A DNA stretch of 63,890 nucleotides from an uncultured bacterium (GTDB taxonomy: Bacteria; Bacillota; Clostridia; Oscillospirales; CAG-272), in the NCBI GenBank assembly GCA_949282345.1, contig CASDOQ010000050.1, positions 1 to 63,890 on the forward strand, written 5' to 3'. The position numbers and the translations under genes were made by a program. A model generated the notes under the pieces. The model did no database searches. It saw only the letters and a program-made list of their open reading frames with translations, and had not been told where the DNA came from. Below are positions 32,422 to 40,009 of this stretch, piece after piece; position 1 is the first letter of the stretch, and the number at the start of each line of letters is the position of its first letter.

Positions 32422-34209
32422 GTGCAATACTACGATTACAACCAGAAACTGCGTATACCCGATAAACTTTTCACGCCGCTGTACGGCGTCCGGCTGAACG
32501 GCGGACTCCTCGGCTCGGTCTTTGAGAACGGCATCTCCTTTGTAAAAAAGAATTTCGACGTGGATCGGATGTGCTACTGGTACGATGAAAAGGCCGGCAA
32601 GCACCCCACCGCCGAACCCTATCAGTACAACACGCTCTGGGAAGGAAGACTCCGGGGGCAGACCGCCTCGCTCTTCCTGATGGAAGCGGGGAACGCCCTT
32701 CGGTGGCGCGAGGATCCCGAACTCCGCGCCACCATGGACGCGATCGTCAACTCGATCGAGGACGCGGCGGAAGCCGACGGATTCATCCTGCCGATCGACA
32801 AATCCCAGTTCGGCCGTATCGAGTACCCGCATTACACCCGCATCTGGCTGACCTACGGGCTTCTGGCCGCTCACCGCGCCGGAAACCGCCGCGCCCTGCC
32901 GCTCTTGCGCCGTTTTCAGGACTGGTTCAACCGCTGTCCCGACTTGCCGGTCATCAAATATACCAGCCTCGCCTTTCAGGGCGTGGTGGCGTCCCCGCAG
33001 ATCTACTTCACCGAGGCCGGGCGCGAGGAGGATATGGAGATCGGGCGGGAGGCCTACGAGGAGACCTGGCGTCTTTCGCAGTTCATCGAACGCGGCGCGG
33101 AGGAAGCCGTCGCGGTACGCCGTCAGCCCGGCGTGGAACCCCACGCCCACGGCTCGGAGATCGAGGCCTACGAGGGGTATCTGGATCTCTACCGCTATTT
33201 CGGCGCGCCTTATCTCTTGAACGCCGTCCTCGGCTTCCGGGACGCTTATCAGCGGTCGTGGCAACACGTGGGCGGCGGCATCGTAATGATCGAAACCTTC
33301 CATGAAAAGAACCCCCTTACCCCCGGCTCGCGCTACTTCCGCAAGACCCACGAAGGAAAGCCCAGCACCTACAACGAGCTTTGTGCCTCGGCATTCTGGC
33401 TCCAGCTTCATCAACGTCTGCACCGCCTCTTCCCGGAAAACGAATCCTATGTTTTCGAGATTGAGCAAAGCCTCTTCAACGTGGTCGTTGCCAATCAGAA
33501 CGGCGACCGGGAAATCCGATATCATGCCTATCTCGACCAAGAAAAATCGCATTTGCCCTTTACATATCACTGCTGTGCCGGGATCGGAAGCCGCATTTTC
33601 GGTTCGCTCCCCGAATATCTCTTTACCATGAAGGACTCGACCCTCAGCGTGGATATTTTTGCCCCCAGCACCCTGACGTGGGAAACCCCGTACGGGACCG
33701 TCACCGTCCGGGAGGAGACGTGTTTTCCGTATGACGGCAAGGTGACGCTCAGACTCGAGAGCGACGCCCCGCACGAGCTGACTCTCCGCATCCGTATTCC
33801 CTGCTACGCCACGGAGGAATTGCCCGTCCTGCTGAACGGGCAGACCGTGGCGATCGGCAAGCCGGGCAGCTACGTGGAGATCCCCCGCATCTGGCAGAGC
33901 GGCGATACTCTCGCCTTCACCGTCCCCATGACGCTCACCGCCCACCCCTACGAAGGCTATGACTGCGTGGCGGGCTACCGCGCCTTCTCCTATACCTACG
34001 GGCCGCTTCTCATGGCCGTCGCGGGAGCCGCGAACGACGCCGAGGTCGGCATTGCCCTGCCGGGGGACGGGAGTTCTCTCGCCGCCGCTCTCCGCCCGAC
34101 CGACCGTCCTCTGCATTTTTCTATCGGAGACACAGGCACCACCCTCCTGCCGTATCTCGAAGTGCAGGATGAGCCTTTCACCTGCTTCCCCTTCTTCAAA
34201 AATTCCTGA
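32422..34209 (+). CDS. GH127 glycoside hydrolase (DUF1680), beta-L-arabinofuranosidase-like
   Basis: A 595-residue (alpha/alpha)6-barrel protein followed by beta domains. The zinc and nucleophile residues known for Bifidobacterium HypBA1 have counterparts: Glu319 and Cys321 in NELCASAFW, and the adjacent Cys384-Cys385 in TYHCCAGIGSR, where the second motif carries the nucleophile. No signal peptide, so it acts on imported oligosaccharides. The start is GTG 32422, with AAGGGAGG 8 bases before it; the longer frame from 32221 crosses the promoter. It should release beta-L-arabinofuranose or a similar sugar. It has its own promoter and terminator. Confidence 0.9.
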   Translation: MQYYDYNQKLRIPDKLFTPLYGVRLNGGLLGSVFENGISFVKKNFDVDRMCYWYDEKAGKHPTAEPYQYNTLWEGRLRGQTASLFLMEAGNALRWREDPELRATMDAIVNSIEDAAEADGFILPIDKSQFGRIEYPHYTRIWLTYGLLAAHRAGNRRALPLLRRFQDWFNRCPDLPVIKYTSLAFQGVVASPQIYFTEAGREEDMEIGREAYEETWRLSQFIERGAEEAVAVRRQPGVEPHAHGSEIEAYEGYLDLYRYFGAPYLLNAVLGFRDAYQRSWQHVGGGIVMIETFHEKNPLTPGSRYFRKTHEGKPSTYNELCASAFWLQLHQRLHRLFPENESYVFEIEQSLFNVVVANQNGDREIRYHAYLDQEKSHLPFTYHCCAGIGSRIFGSLPEYLFTMKDSTLSVDIFAPSTLTWETPYGTVTVREETCFPYDGKVTLRLESDAPHELTLRIRIPCYATEELPVLLNGQTVAIGKPGSYVEIPRIWQSGDTLAFTVPMTLTAHPYEGYDCVAGYRAFSYTYGPLLMAVAGAANDAEVGIALPGDGSSLAAALRPTDRPLHFSIGDTGTTLLPYLEVQDEPFTCFPFFKNS

Positions 34210-34212
34210 CCG

Positions 34213-34242
34213 AAGAGGAGCCGTCCCGGCGGCTCCTCTTTT
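34213..34242 (+). terminator. Terminator of the GH127 gene
   Basis: AAGAGGAGCCG (34213-34223) pairs with CGGCTCCTCTT (34230-34240). Confidence 0.88.
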
Positions 34243-34317
34243 GCAAAGCGCTCCCGGCTCTGGCAGAACTTTTGCCGCGTCCTGCCGGGCGCTTTTTCGG
34301 CTTTTTCGGACTCTCTG

Positions 34318-34346
34318 TTGATTTTCCGGCCGCGATATAGTAAAAT
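34318..34346 (+). promoter_or_regulatory. Promoter of the beta-propeller gene
   Basis: TTGATT (34318-34323), 17-base spacer, TAAAAT (34341-34346). Confidence 0.6.
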
Positions 34347-34412
34347 AAAGGCGGAATCCGATCGCTCTCAATACCTATTGTAAAGAAAACTTTTCATAAC
34401 AGGAGTGTATCT

Positions 34413-35660
34413 ATGGAATTTACCAAAAAACTGGAGGGCGTGCGCCGCGCGCTGGCTCCCATGCGCTACATCACCCCGGAAGAAGGGGAATATTTCTTCG
34501 GATATTACGACCTCCCCGCCTACAATGCCGACGGCACCCGCCATCTGGCGTCGCGTCTTCCCTTTTCGGATCATGACCGCGGGCCGGAGGATGAGGTCGA
34601 GATCGGAGAGGTCGACGTCGAGACCCGCCGCTTTTATCCGATCGCGCGGACAAGTGCGTGGTGCTTCCAGCAGAACTGTATGCTCCAGTACGGCTGGGAG
34701 GATCCCGACCTTATTTTCTATAACACCTTTGAGAAGCAAGACGGCACCTATCACACCGTCCGCCGCAATCTGAAGACCGGGGAAGAGGCCAAGTCGAGCC
34801 GCGCGCTGGCCACCGTCTCGCGCAACGGGCAGTACGGTCTTTCGATCAACTTCCCGCGGGTCTGGGATTTCCGTGCCGGGTACGGCTACTGTAACACGAA
34901 GGATCGCTATTTCGACGACCATACGCCGAAGGAAGACGGCGTCTTCCTCTGCGACTTTGCAGGGAACGAAAAAATGCTTTTCAACTACGAAGAGCTAGAC
35001 CGCCGCTTTGCCACGCCCGACAAGAAGGGGGCCAAGATCGTGGTCAACCATATCACGCTCAACCCCTCCGGCAACCGCTTCCTGATGCTCCTGCGTAATT
35101 TCCGCGATGAAGAACATCCGCACTGGTCGACCTCGCTCCTGACCGGGGATCTGCAGGGAAATCTGCGCCCCGTCTCGCTGGATACGATGGTCTCGCACTA
35201 TTGGTGGCTGGATGACAAATATATCCTCGCCTACGCCAGCCCCGAGGACCATACCCCCGCTTCTTGGAAGGGACATCTCTTCCTGATCGAAGACTGCGAC
35301 AGTCACCGTTACTGGAAGGTCGGCTCTCCTCTGCTTTCCGATGCGTGGGACATCCATTGCTCGGTCTCGCCTGACGGGCGGTATCTGATTGGCGACAGTT
35401 ATCCGCCGGCCAAAGATGCGCGCTACGACGGAGACAGTGAGATCACGCCCGCCGGCTACCGTCATATCCGCATCCAGGATATGCACACCGGGAAGTCGGG
35501 CGTGCTTTGCGAGATCTATTCCCCCCTGCCGGAAAACGAGGATATCCGATGCGACCTGCATGCCCGCTTCAGCCGGGACGGTAAGCGTCTCTCTTTTGAC
35601 TCGATCGCGCGCGGCAAGCGCGAGATCCTGGAAATCGATCTTACGAAGCTGGATTTGTAA
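34413..35660 (+). CDS. Beta-propeller protein related to oligogalacturonate lyase (PL22-like)
   Basis: A 415-residue cytoplasmic protein with repeated propeller blades (LNPSGNRFLML, SVSPDGRYLIGD, RFSRDGKRLSFDS). Four histidines sit at blade starts: His213 in VVNHITLNP, His262 in VSHYWWLDD, His315 in DIHCSVSPDG and His383 in DLHARFSRDG. In family PL22 the base and manganese ligands occur in matching contexts (HPxYRP, THEFW, HPHPSF), and the distance of the last one to the C terminus is alike. I infer a divergent lyase or a sugar-binding propeller of that superfamily. Position between GH127 and GH28 genes supports a pectin-related role. AGGAGTGTATCT precedes ATG. Confidence 0.6.
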   Translation: MEFTKKLEGVRRALAPMRYITPEEGEYFFGYYDLPAYNADGTRHLASRLPFSDHDRGPEDEVEIGEVDVETRRFYPIARTSAWCFQQNCMLQYGWEDPDLIFYNTFEKQDGTYHTVRRNLKTGEEAKSSRALATVSRNGQYGLSINFPRVWDFRAGYGYCNTKDRYFDDHTPKEDGVFLCDFAGNEKMLFNYEELDRRFATPDKKGAKIVVNHITLNPSGNRFLMLLRNFRDEEHPHWSTSLLTGDLQGNLRPVSLDTMVSHYWWLDDKYILAYASPEDHTPASWKGHLFLIEDCDSHRYWKVGSPLLSDAWDIHCSVSPDGRYLIGDSYPPAKDARYDGDSEITPAGYRHIRIQDMHTGKSGVLCEIYSPLPENEDIRCDLHARFSRDGKRLSFDSIARGKREILEIDLTKLDL

Positions 35661-35984
35661 ACATTTCTTTATACATCCCTTTTCGTGACGAGGGCTCCGC
35701 GCAAGGGGTGTGCGGACGGGTGCTTGAATCGGAAGAGCCACGGAGCGTTGCCGTCGTTCTCTTCTCGGATTTCACGGCGGGCCGTCCGATCCCTTCCCCA
35801 AAAAAGCGAAGCGATCTCACCCGGTCGCTCCCTCCCGATAAACTTCCAAAAAAACGATGCAAAAGACCCGGATTTCAAAACCTGGGGAATTGCTTCTGGC
35901 GGCACGATATGGTAGAATAACGATCGTGAAAAAAACTGAAATTCTTTCAACGCGACGTCTTTTTCGGCGTCGCCCGGAGGCCGT
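35661..35984. other. Intergenic region upstream of the GH28 gene
   Basis: No gene is supported. It carries the GH28 promoter (35890-35918) and a leader hairpin GCGACG/CGTCGC around 35953-35972 directly before the ribosome site. Confidence 0.6.
35890..35918 (+). promoter_or_regulatory. Promoter of the GH28 gene
   Basis: TTGCTT (35890-35895), 17-base spacer, TAGAAT (35913-35918). Confidence 0.55.
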
Positions 35985-37298
35985 ATGAAATTTTTCAAAC
36001 CCTTTCCGCATCCGCTCCCGCCCGTGATCCCCGATTATACTGTCCGCATCACCGATTTCGGTGCGGTCGCCGACGGCAAAACGCCGGCCACCGAAGCCAT
36101 CCGGCGCGCGATTGAAGACGCGTCCGCGCACGGCGGCGGACACGTGGTGGTTCCGGCCGGCGTGTATCTGACCGGCGCCGTCCATCTGAAGAGCCGGATC
36201 GACCTGCATCTTGAGCGCGGGGCGGAACTTCTCTTCTCGGCCGATCCCGACGATTATCTGCCGCTCGTCTTTACCCGGATTGAAGGGATCCGCTGTTACA
36301 ACTATTCTCCTCTGCTCTACGCCTATGAATGCGAGGATCTCTCGGTGACCGGGGAAGGAAAGCTGAACGGCCAGGGAGAGAAATGGTGGCCGACCGCCCT
36401 GGAAAACCGCACGGGGATCGAAGACCTCCTCCGCCAGGGAGCCGAAGGAACACCGGTCGAAGAACGCCGGTACGGTGACTTTCAGAAGTGGGGTCTGCGC
36501 CCTTACTTCCTGCAATTCGTCTACTGCAAAAACATCCTCATCGAGGGCGTCCGCTTTATCCATTCGCCCTTCTGGTGCGTGGCGCCGCTCTTCTCCGAGA
36601 ACATCCTCATCCGCGGGGTGAGCTGGTTCTCTTCGCGGAAAGGAATCAACACCGACAGCGTGGACTTCGATTCCTGCCGCAACTGCCTGATGGAAAACTG
36701 CCATGTCGACTCCTCAAGCGATGACGGCGTCTGCGCCAAGTCGGGCAAGGACCGCGACGGCCGCGAGGCCGGCGTGCCGACCGTGAACGTGGAAGTCCGC
36801 AACTGCCGTTTTGACTGCGGAGGATGCGGCGTCGTCGTCGGGAGCGAGACCTCCGGCGGCATCGACAACGTCTGGTTTCACGACTGCGAGATCAACGAGA
36901 GCCGGCAAGCCATCCACGTCAAGAGCGCGGCGGGGCGCGGCAGTTACGTCCGCAACGTCGATTTTGACAACATCCGCGCCGGCCGCGCGACGGGCGGCAT
37001 CGTCCTCTCCACGCATTATTTCATGAAAGAGGGCGACGCGCTGACCGAAATGCCCGAGGTCTATAACATCTCGCTGGAAAACTGCTCGGTAGAAAAGTCC
37101 TATCACGGCCTGAATGTCACCGGCTTCCAGTATCATCCCCTGCGTGAGATCTATCTGAAAAATATCGATATCGGTGCATGGGAACGCCCGATGACCGTGG
37201 AATGGGTGGAGGGCATCCATATGGAAAACGTCCATGCCACGCATCACGAGCGCTACGAATGGCGCGAACTCATCGAGCCGATCCCCTATCATGACTGA
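35985..37298 (+). CDS. GH28-family pectin hydrolase (polygalacturonase-like), atypical active site
   Basis: A 437-residue right-handed parallel beta-helix protein. The N terminus has ITDFGAVADGKTPATEAIRR, the usual first turn. The catalytic signatures are NTDSVDFDSCRN (Asn222, Asp224) and SDDGVCAKSG (Asp246, Asp247), so the acid and base aspartates are kept. The next signature, normally GHGxxxGSE, reads GGCGVVVGSE (279-288), so the conserved histidine is glycine. The RxK motif appears as HVKS. No signal peptide, indicating action on imported oligosaccharides. CGGAGGCCGT precedes ATG. A galacturonidase or rhamnogalacturonan-type specificity is possible. Confidence 0.85.
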   Translation: MKFFKPFPHPLPPVIPDYTVRITDFGAVADGKTPATEAIRRAIEDASAHGGGHVVVPAGVYLTGAVHLKSRIDLHLERGAELLFSADPDDYLPLVFTRIEGIRCYNYSPLLYAYECEDLSVTGEGKLNGQGEKWWPTALENRTGIEDLLRQGAEGTPVEERRYGDFQKWGLRPYFLQFVYCKNILIEGVRFIHSPFWCVAPLFSENILIRGVSWFSSRKGINTDSVDFDSCRNCLMENCHVDSSSDDGVCAKSGKDRDGREAGVPTVNVEVRNCRFDCGGCGVVVGSETSGGIDNVWFHDCEINESRQAIHVKSAAGRGSYVRNVDFDNIRAGRATGGIVLSTHYFMKEGDALTEMPEVYNISLENCSVEKSYHGLNVTGFQYHPLREIYLKNIDIGAWERPMTVEWVEGIHMENVHATHHERYEWRELIEPIPYHD

Positions 37299-37423
37299 AA
37301 AAAGAAAAGACCATCTCCCCTGCGGGACGCTCTTTTCCTTTGGCGGCGGGTGACTGTTCGCTCAAAAAAATCTCATTTTCCGATCATGTTTATAATCGTT
37401 TTGATCATTATGATCGCGCATAA

Positions 37424-37452
37424 TTGACAAAATTGATCAAACAAGCTATATT
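37424..37452 (+). promoter_or_regulatory. Promoter of the Ldh-family gene with GATC palindromes
   Basis: TTGACA (37424-37429), 17-base spacer, TATATT (37447-37452). TTGATCAA (37434-37441) lies in the spacer, and TTGATCATTATGATC lies just upstream (37401-37415), suggesting a paired operator. Confidence 0.65.
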
Positions 37453-37503
37453 GAAAACGTAGAAGCCGTCAAAACGGTCAAAAAGTAAAACGAGGTATAC
37501 GCC

Positions 37504-38610
37504 ATGAAAATGAATCTTGACTGGGCGACCGCCGCCGCCTTTATTGAAGATGCCTTTGTCGGGGTCGGGGTTCCCCGGGAGGATGCAAAGATCTGCACGG
37601 ACGTCCTTCTGGAGAGCGACCGAAGAGGCATTGAGTCCCACGGGTGCAACCGTTTCAAGCCGATCTACATCGACCGCATCCGCGCCGGGATCCAGAACCC
37701 CGTGACGAATTTTGAAGTGGTGAAAGAAACGCCGACCACCGCCGTGGTAGACGGGCACGACGGCATGGGGCAGGTCATCGGTACCCGCGCTATGCAGATG
37801 GCGATCGACAAGGCCTCCGCCCTCGGCATGGGCATGGTAGCCGTCCGCAATTCCTGCCATTACGGCATTGCGGGCTATTACAGTTCGATGGCCGCCAAGG
37901 CCGGGATGATCGGCATTACGGGAACCAATGCCCGCCCCTCGATCGCGCCGACCTTCGGGGTGGAGAATATGCTCGGCACCAACCCGCTGACCATCGGCTT
38001 CCCGACCGATGAAGAATTTATCTTTAATCTCGACTGCGCCACCTCGATCACCCAGCGCGGCAAGATCGAGTATTACGACCGCATCGGCAAGGATACGCCG
38101 GCCGGCATGGTCGTCGGGCGGGACGGGAAACCCAAGACCGACAGCCACGCCATCCTGCGCGAACTGAACACCGGGGAGGCCGCACTGGCTCCGCTCGGCG
38201 GGATCGGGGAGGAACTGGCCGGATACAAGGGGTACGGCTACGCCACCGTCGTGGAGGTGCTTTCCTCCGCGCTGGCCTGCGGCAATTACCTCAAAATGCT
38301 CACGGGCATCGGCGAACACGGCGAAAAAGTCCCCTACCACCTCGGTCACTTCTTCATCGCCATTGACATCCGCGCCTTCTCGGGTCTGGAAGAATTCAAA
38401 AAGACCGCCGGAAACATTATGCGCGCCCTCCGCGCCTCCCGAAAAGCGCCGGGGCAGGATCGCATCTACACCGCAGGCGAGAAGGAATGGCTGGTCTTCC
38501 AGGAACGCAAGGAAACCGGCGTGCCGATCAACGACGCCGTACAGGCCGAAATGATCGAAGTGCGGAACGAACTGGGACTGACGCAATACACCTTCCCGTG
38601 GGAGAAATAA
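37504..38610 (+). CDS. Malate/L-lactate dehydrogenase-like (Ldh family) oxidoreductase
   Basis: A 368-residue NAD(P)-dependent oxidoreductase of the type-2 malate/L-lactate dehydrogenase family, which has its own fold and acts on 2-hydroxy acids such as malate, ureidoglycolate, 2,3-diketo-gulonate or sulfolactate. Markers are SDRRGIESHGCNRF with the catalytic histidine, VRNSCHYGIAGYY, GITGTNARPSIAPTFG and GYKGYGYATVVEVLSSAL. In this setting a sugar-acid or keto-sugar substrate is likelier than lactate. It has a separate promoter and terminator, with CGAGGTATACGCC before ATG. Confidence 0.88.
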   Translation: MKMNLDWATAAAFIEDAFVGVGVPREDAKICTDVLLESDRRGIESHGCNRFKPIYIDRIRAGIQNPVTNFEVVKETPTTAVVDGHDGMGQVIGTRAMQMAIDKASALGMGMVAVRNSCHYGIAGYYSSMAAKAGMIGITGTNARPSIAPTFGVENMLGTNPLTIGFPTDEEFIFNLDCATSITQRGKIEYYDRIGKDTPAGMVVGRDGKPKTDSHAILRELNTGEAALAPLGGIGEELAGYKGYGYATVVEVLSSALACGNYLKMLTGIGEHGEKVPYHLGHFFIAIDIRAFSGLEEFKKTAGNIMRALRASRKAPGQDRIYTAGEKEWLVFQERKETGVPINDAVQAEMIEVRNELGLTQYTFPWEK

Positions 38611-38636
38611 ACGGCGAAGGATATACCCGTTGCCAA

Positions 38637-38661
38637 AAAGGGGACAGAGGATGTCCCCTTT
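38637..38661 (+). terminator. Terminator of the Ldh-family gene
   Basis: AAAGGGGACA (38637-38646) pairs with TGTCCCCTTT (38652-38661) around GAGGA. Confidence 0.8.
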
Positions 38662-38665
38662 CCTC

Positions 38666-38693
38666 TTGACCGCGGAAGAAAAAAGGCTATACT
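38666..38693 (+). promoter_or_regulatory. Promoter of the truncated DeoR gene
   Basis: TTGACC (38666-38671), 16-base spacer, TATACT (38688-38693). Confidence 0.65.
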
Positions 38694-38757
38694 GATAAAG
38701 GAAGCAAAAACCGACGGCGCCGGGCAGCGCCGCGCCGGGAGCCAAAGGAGGAGAGCC

Positions 38758-39000
38758 GTGGGCATCGGAGAAAGAGAAGAAAAGATTCTCGCCCTCTTGG
38801 AAAAAGAGGAAGAGGCGTCGGTCAGACGCCTGAGCTCGCTCCTGTTTATCAGTGAGCCGACCGTCCGGCGCGACCTCTGCCTGCTGGAAAAGCAGGGAAA
38901 ACTCATCCGCACGCACGGCGGGGCCGTCCTGCGGCAGGAACCGCTCGGGCGCAACCTTCCGCTTTTCCGGAGGGAAAAGGAGGACGGGGAGGCGTCTTTG
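38758..39000 (+). pseudogene. DeoR-family regulator, truncated after the DNA-binding domain
   Basis: Translation from GTG 38758, preceded by AAAGGAGGAGAGCC, gives the complete DeoR helix-turn-helix: REEKILALLEKEEEASVRRL, then SSLLFISEPTVRRDLCLLEK and the wing RTHGGAV. Similarity stops at about residue 80 (LFRREKEDGEA), just before the sugar-phosphate sensor domain of some 170 residues should begin. From 39001 on the frame runs antisense through the esterase gene up to a stop at 39234. The promoter and ribosome site look intact, so a short DNA-binding fragment with an antisense-coded tail of 78 residues may still be made. Confidence 0.75.
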
Positions 39001-39783
39001 TCAGGCTCCTGCCTGATTGTTCTTCTTTTTTCCCTCGGTTGCGTGGATGAATTCCGCCACCTTGAGCCCGAAAAGATTTTCTCCCTTTTCGTTTTCCATG
39101 ACGTCGATCTGGCAATGCGTCCCCTCGTATTGATAGAACGTATACAACGAGGGATCGATCCCGAAATGCCGGAGCGTGGAGACCAGCAGTTCCAGCTGTT
39201 CAGGCCGGTTTTCCATATCCTTGTCGCTTGTTAAGATCATCATGGGCGGATAGGTCTCTTCGGTCCCGACGTAGTATAACGGCGCGGCCTCATCGACGAT
39301 CACGCGGCGGGGATCGACCCCGCGTTCCTTAAGAACGTTGAAGTGCACGGTCGGCTGTCCGGCATCATGGAAATATCCCGAGATCTCCCCGGGTTCGATC
39401 CCCCGTGCGCGGAAAAACTGCGTGGCAAAGCAGAGCATCATCGAAAGATACGCCCCGGCCGAAGCACCGCCGATATAGATCGCGGTAGGCCGGATCACAT
39501 CCCCCATGCGGTGCATCAGCGCGTCGACCGCATCGGCCGCGTCATTCACAAAATCGGGATAAGACGCATGCGGATAAAGCCGGTAGGCTGCGCTTGCGCA
39601 GGCAATGCCGCGGGCGGTCAGCTCCGGCGCCCCCGGGATGCCTTTTCCGCCCCCCTTAAGTCCGCCCCCATGAAAAAACAGAAAGACGGGATACTCCTGC
39701 CCCTCTCCGTCCGGCAGATACACATCCAGTAAATGTTCTTTCAAACCATCTGCAAGATACGGAAGATCTGCGTATTTTCTCAT
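39001..39783 (-). CDS. Alpha/beta hydrolase, HSL-type carboxylesterase
   Basis: A 260-residue cytoplasmic esterase of the hormone-sensitive-lipase type. The oxyanion motif HGGG is at residues 38-41, the nucleophile Ser108 lies in GGASAGAY, the acid is the aspartate in MMILTSDKD and the histidine is in YEGTHCQID. Such enzymes in glycan loci often remove acetyl or feruloyl groups; the substrate here is not known. ATG 39783 has GAGGTG seven bases upstream and is preferred to a longer start at 39828. Its 3' end abuts the broken DeoR gene, the likely deletion boundary. Confidence 0.88.
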   Translation of the reverse strand: MRKYADLPYLADGLKEHLLDVYLPDGEGQEYPVFLFFHGGGLKGGGKGIPGAPELTARGIACASAAYRLYPHASYPDFVNDAADAVDALMHRMGDVIRPTAIYIGGASAGAYLSMMLCFATQFFRARGIEPGEISGYFHDAGQPTVHFNVLKERGVDPRRVIVDEAAPLYYVGTEETYPPMMILTSDKDMENRPEQLELLVSTLRHFGIDPSLYTFYQYEGTHCQIDVMENEKGENLFGLKVAEFIHATEGKKKNNQAGA

Positions 39784-39800
39784 TTCTTTCACCTCAAGCT

Positions 39801-39841
39801 TTTCAAGTAGCCAAAACCGCGCTTTCAAGCGGCCAAAACCG
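39801..39841. repeat. Two 19-bp direct repeats upstream of the esterase
   Basis: TTTCAAGTAGCCAAAACCG (39801-39819) and TTTCAAGCGGCCAAAACCG (39823-39841) differ at two bases and are spaced 22 bases start to start, about two helical turns. They lie between the promoter and start codon of the esterase gene and may be an operator. Confidence 0.65.
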
Positions 39842-39876
39842 GGCGGAATGCCGCCGTCCGGCGATGATTTGCTTTT

Positions 39877-39904
39877 ATTATACCTCTTCTCTCCGCCGTG
39901 TCAA
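39877..39904 (-). promoter_or_regulatory. Promoter of the esterase gene
   Basis: Minus strand -35 TTGACA (39904-39899), 16-base spacer, -10 TATAAT (39882-39877). Confidence 0.8.
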
Positions 39905-39907
39905 GTG

Positions 39908-39927
39908 GCCGGGGAAAAATCCCCGGC
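39908..39927. other. Perfect hairpin between divergent promoters
   Basis: GCCGGGGA-AAAA-TCCCCGGC, eight-base stem with four-base loop. It lies between the esterase promoter and the presumed sigma-E promoter and could insulate them. Confidence 0.55.
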
Positions 39928-39943
39928 GGCATTTGCCCGGATG

Positions 39944-39972
39944 TCATATTCCCGATGCCCGGCGCATAGAGT
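39944..39972 (+). promoter_or_regulatory. Sigma-E-like promoter of the DUF3794 gene
   Basis: TCATATT (39944-39950), 14-base spacer, CATAGAGT (39965-39972), against the Bacillus/Clostridium sigma-E pattern mATATT-N14-CATACAnT. No sigma-A match was seen nearby. Confidence 0.5.
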
Positions 39973-40009
39973 GGTAGCGATACGAAAAATACCAAAAGGA
40001 GAAAAGAGG

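Noticed and set aside
32128-34371. Minus-strand open frame of 747 codons
   Set aside because: It is antisense to the GH127 gene, crosses its promoter and has no family motif.
35669-35998. 109-codon minus-strand frame before the GH28 gene
   Set aside because: It overlaps the GH28 start and promoter, and shows no recognisable domain.
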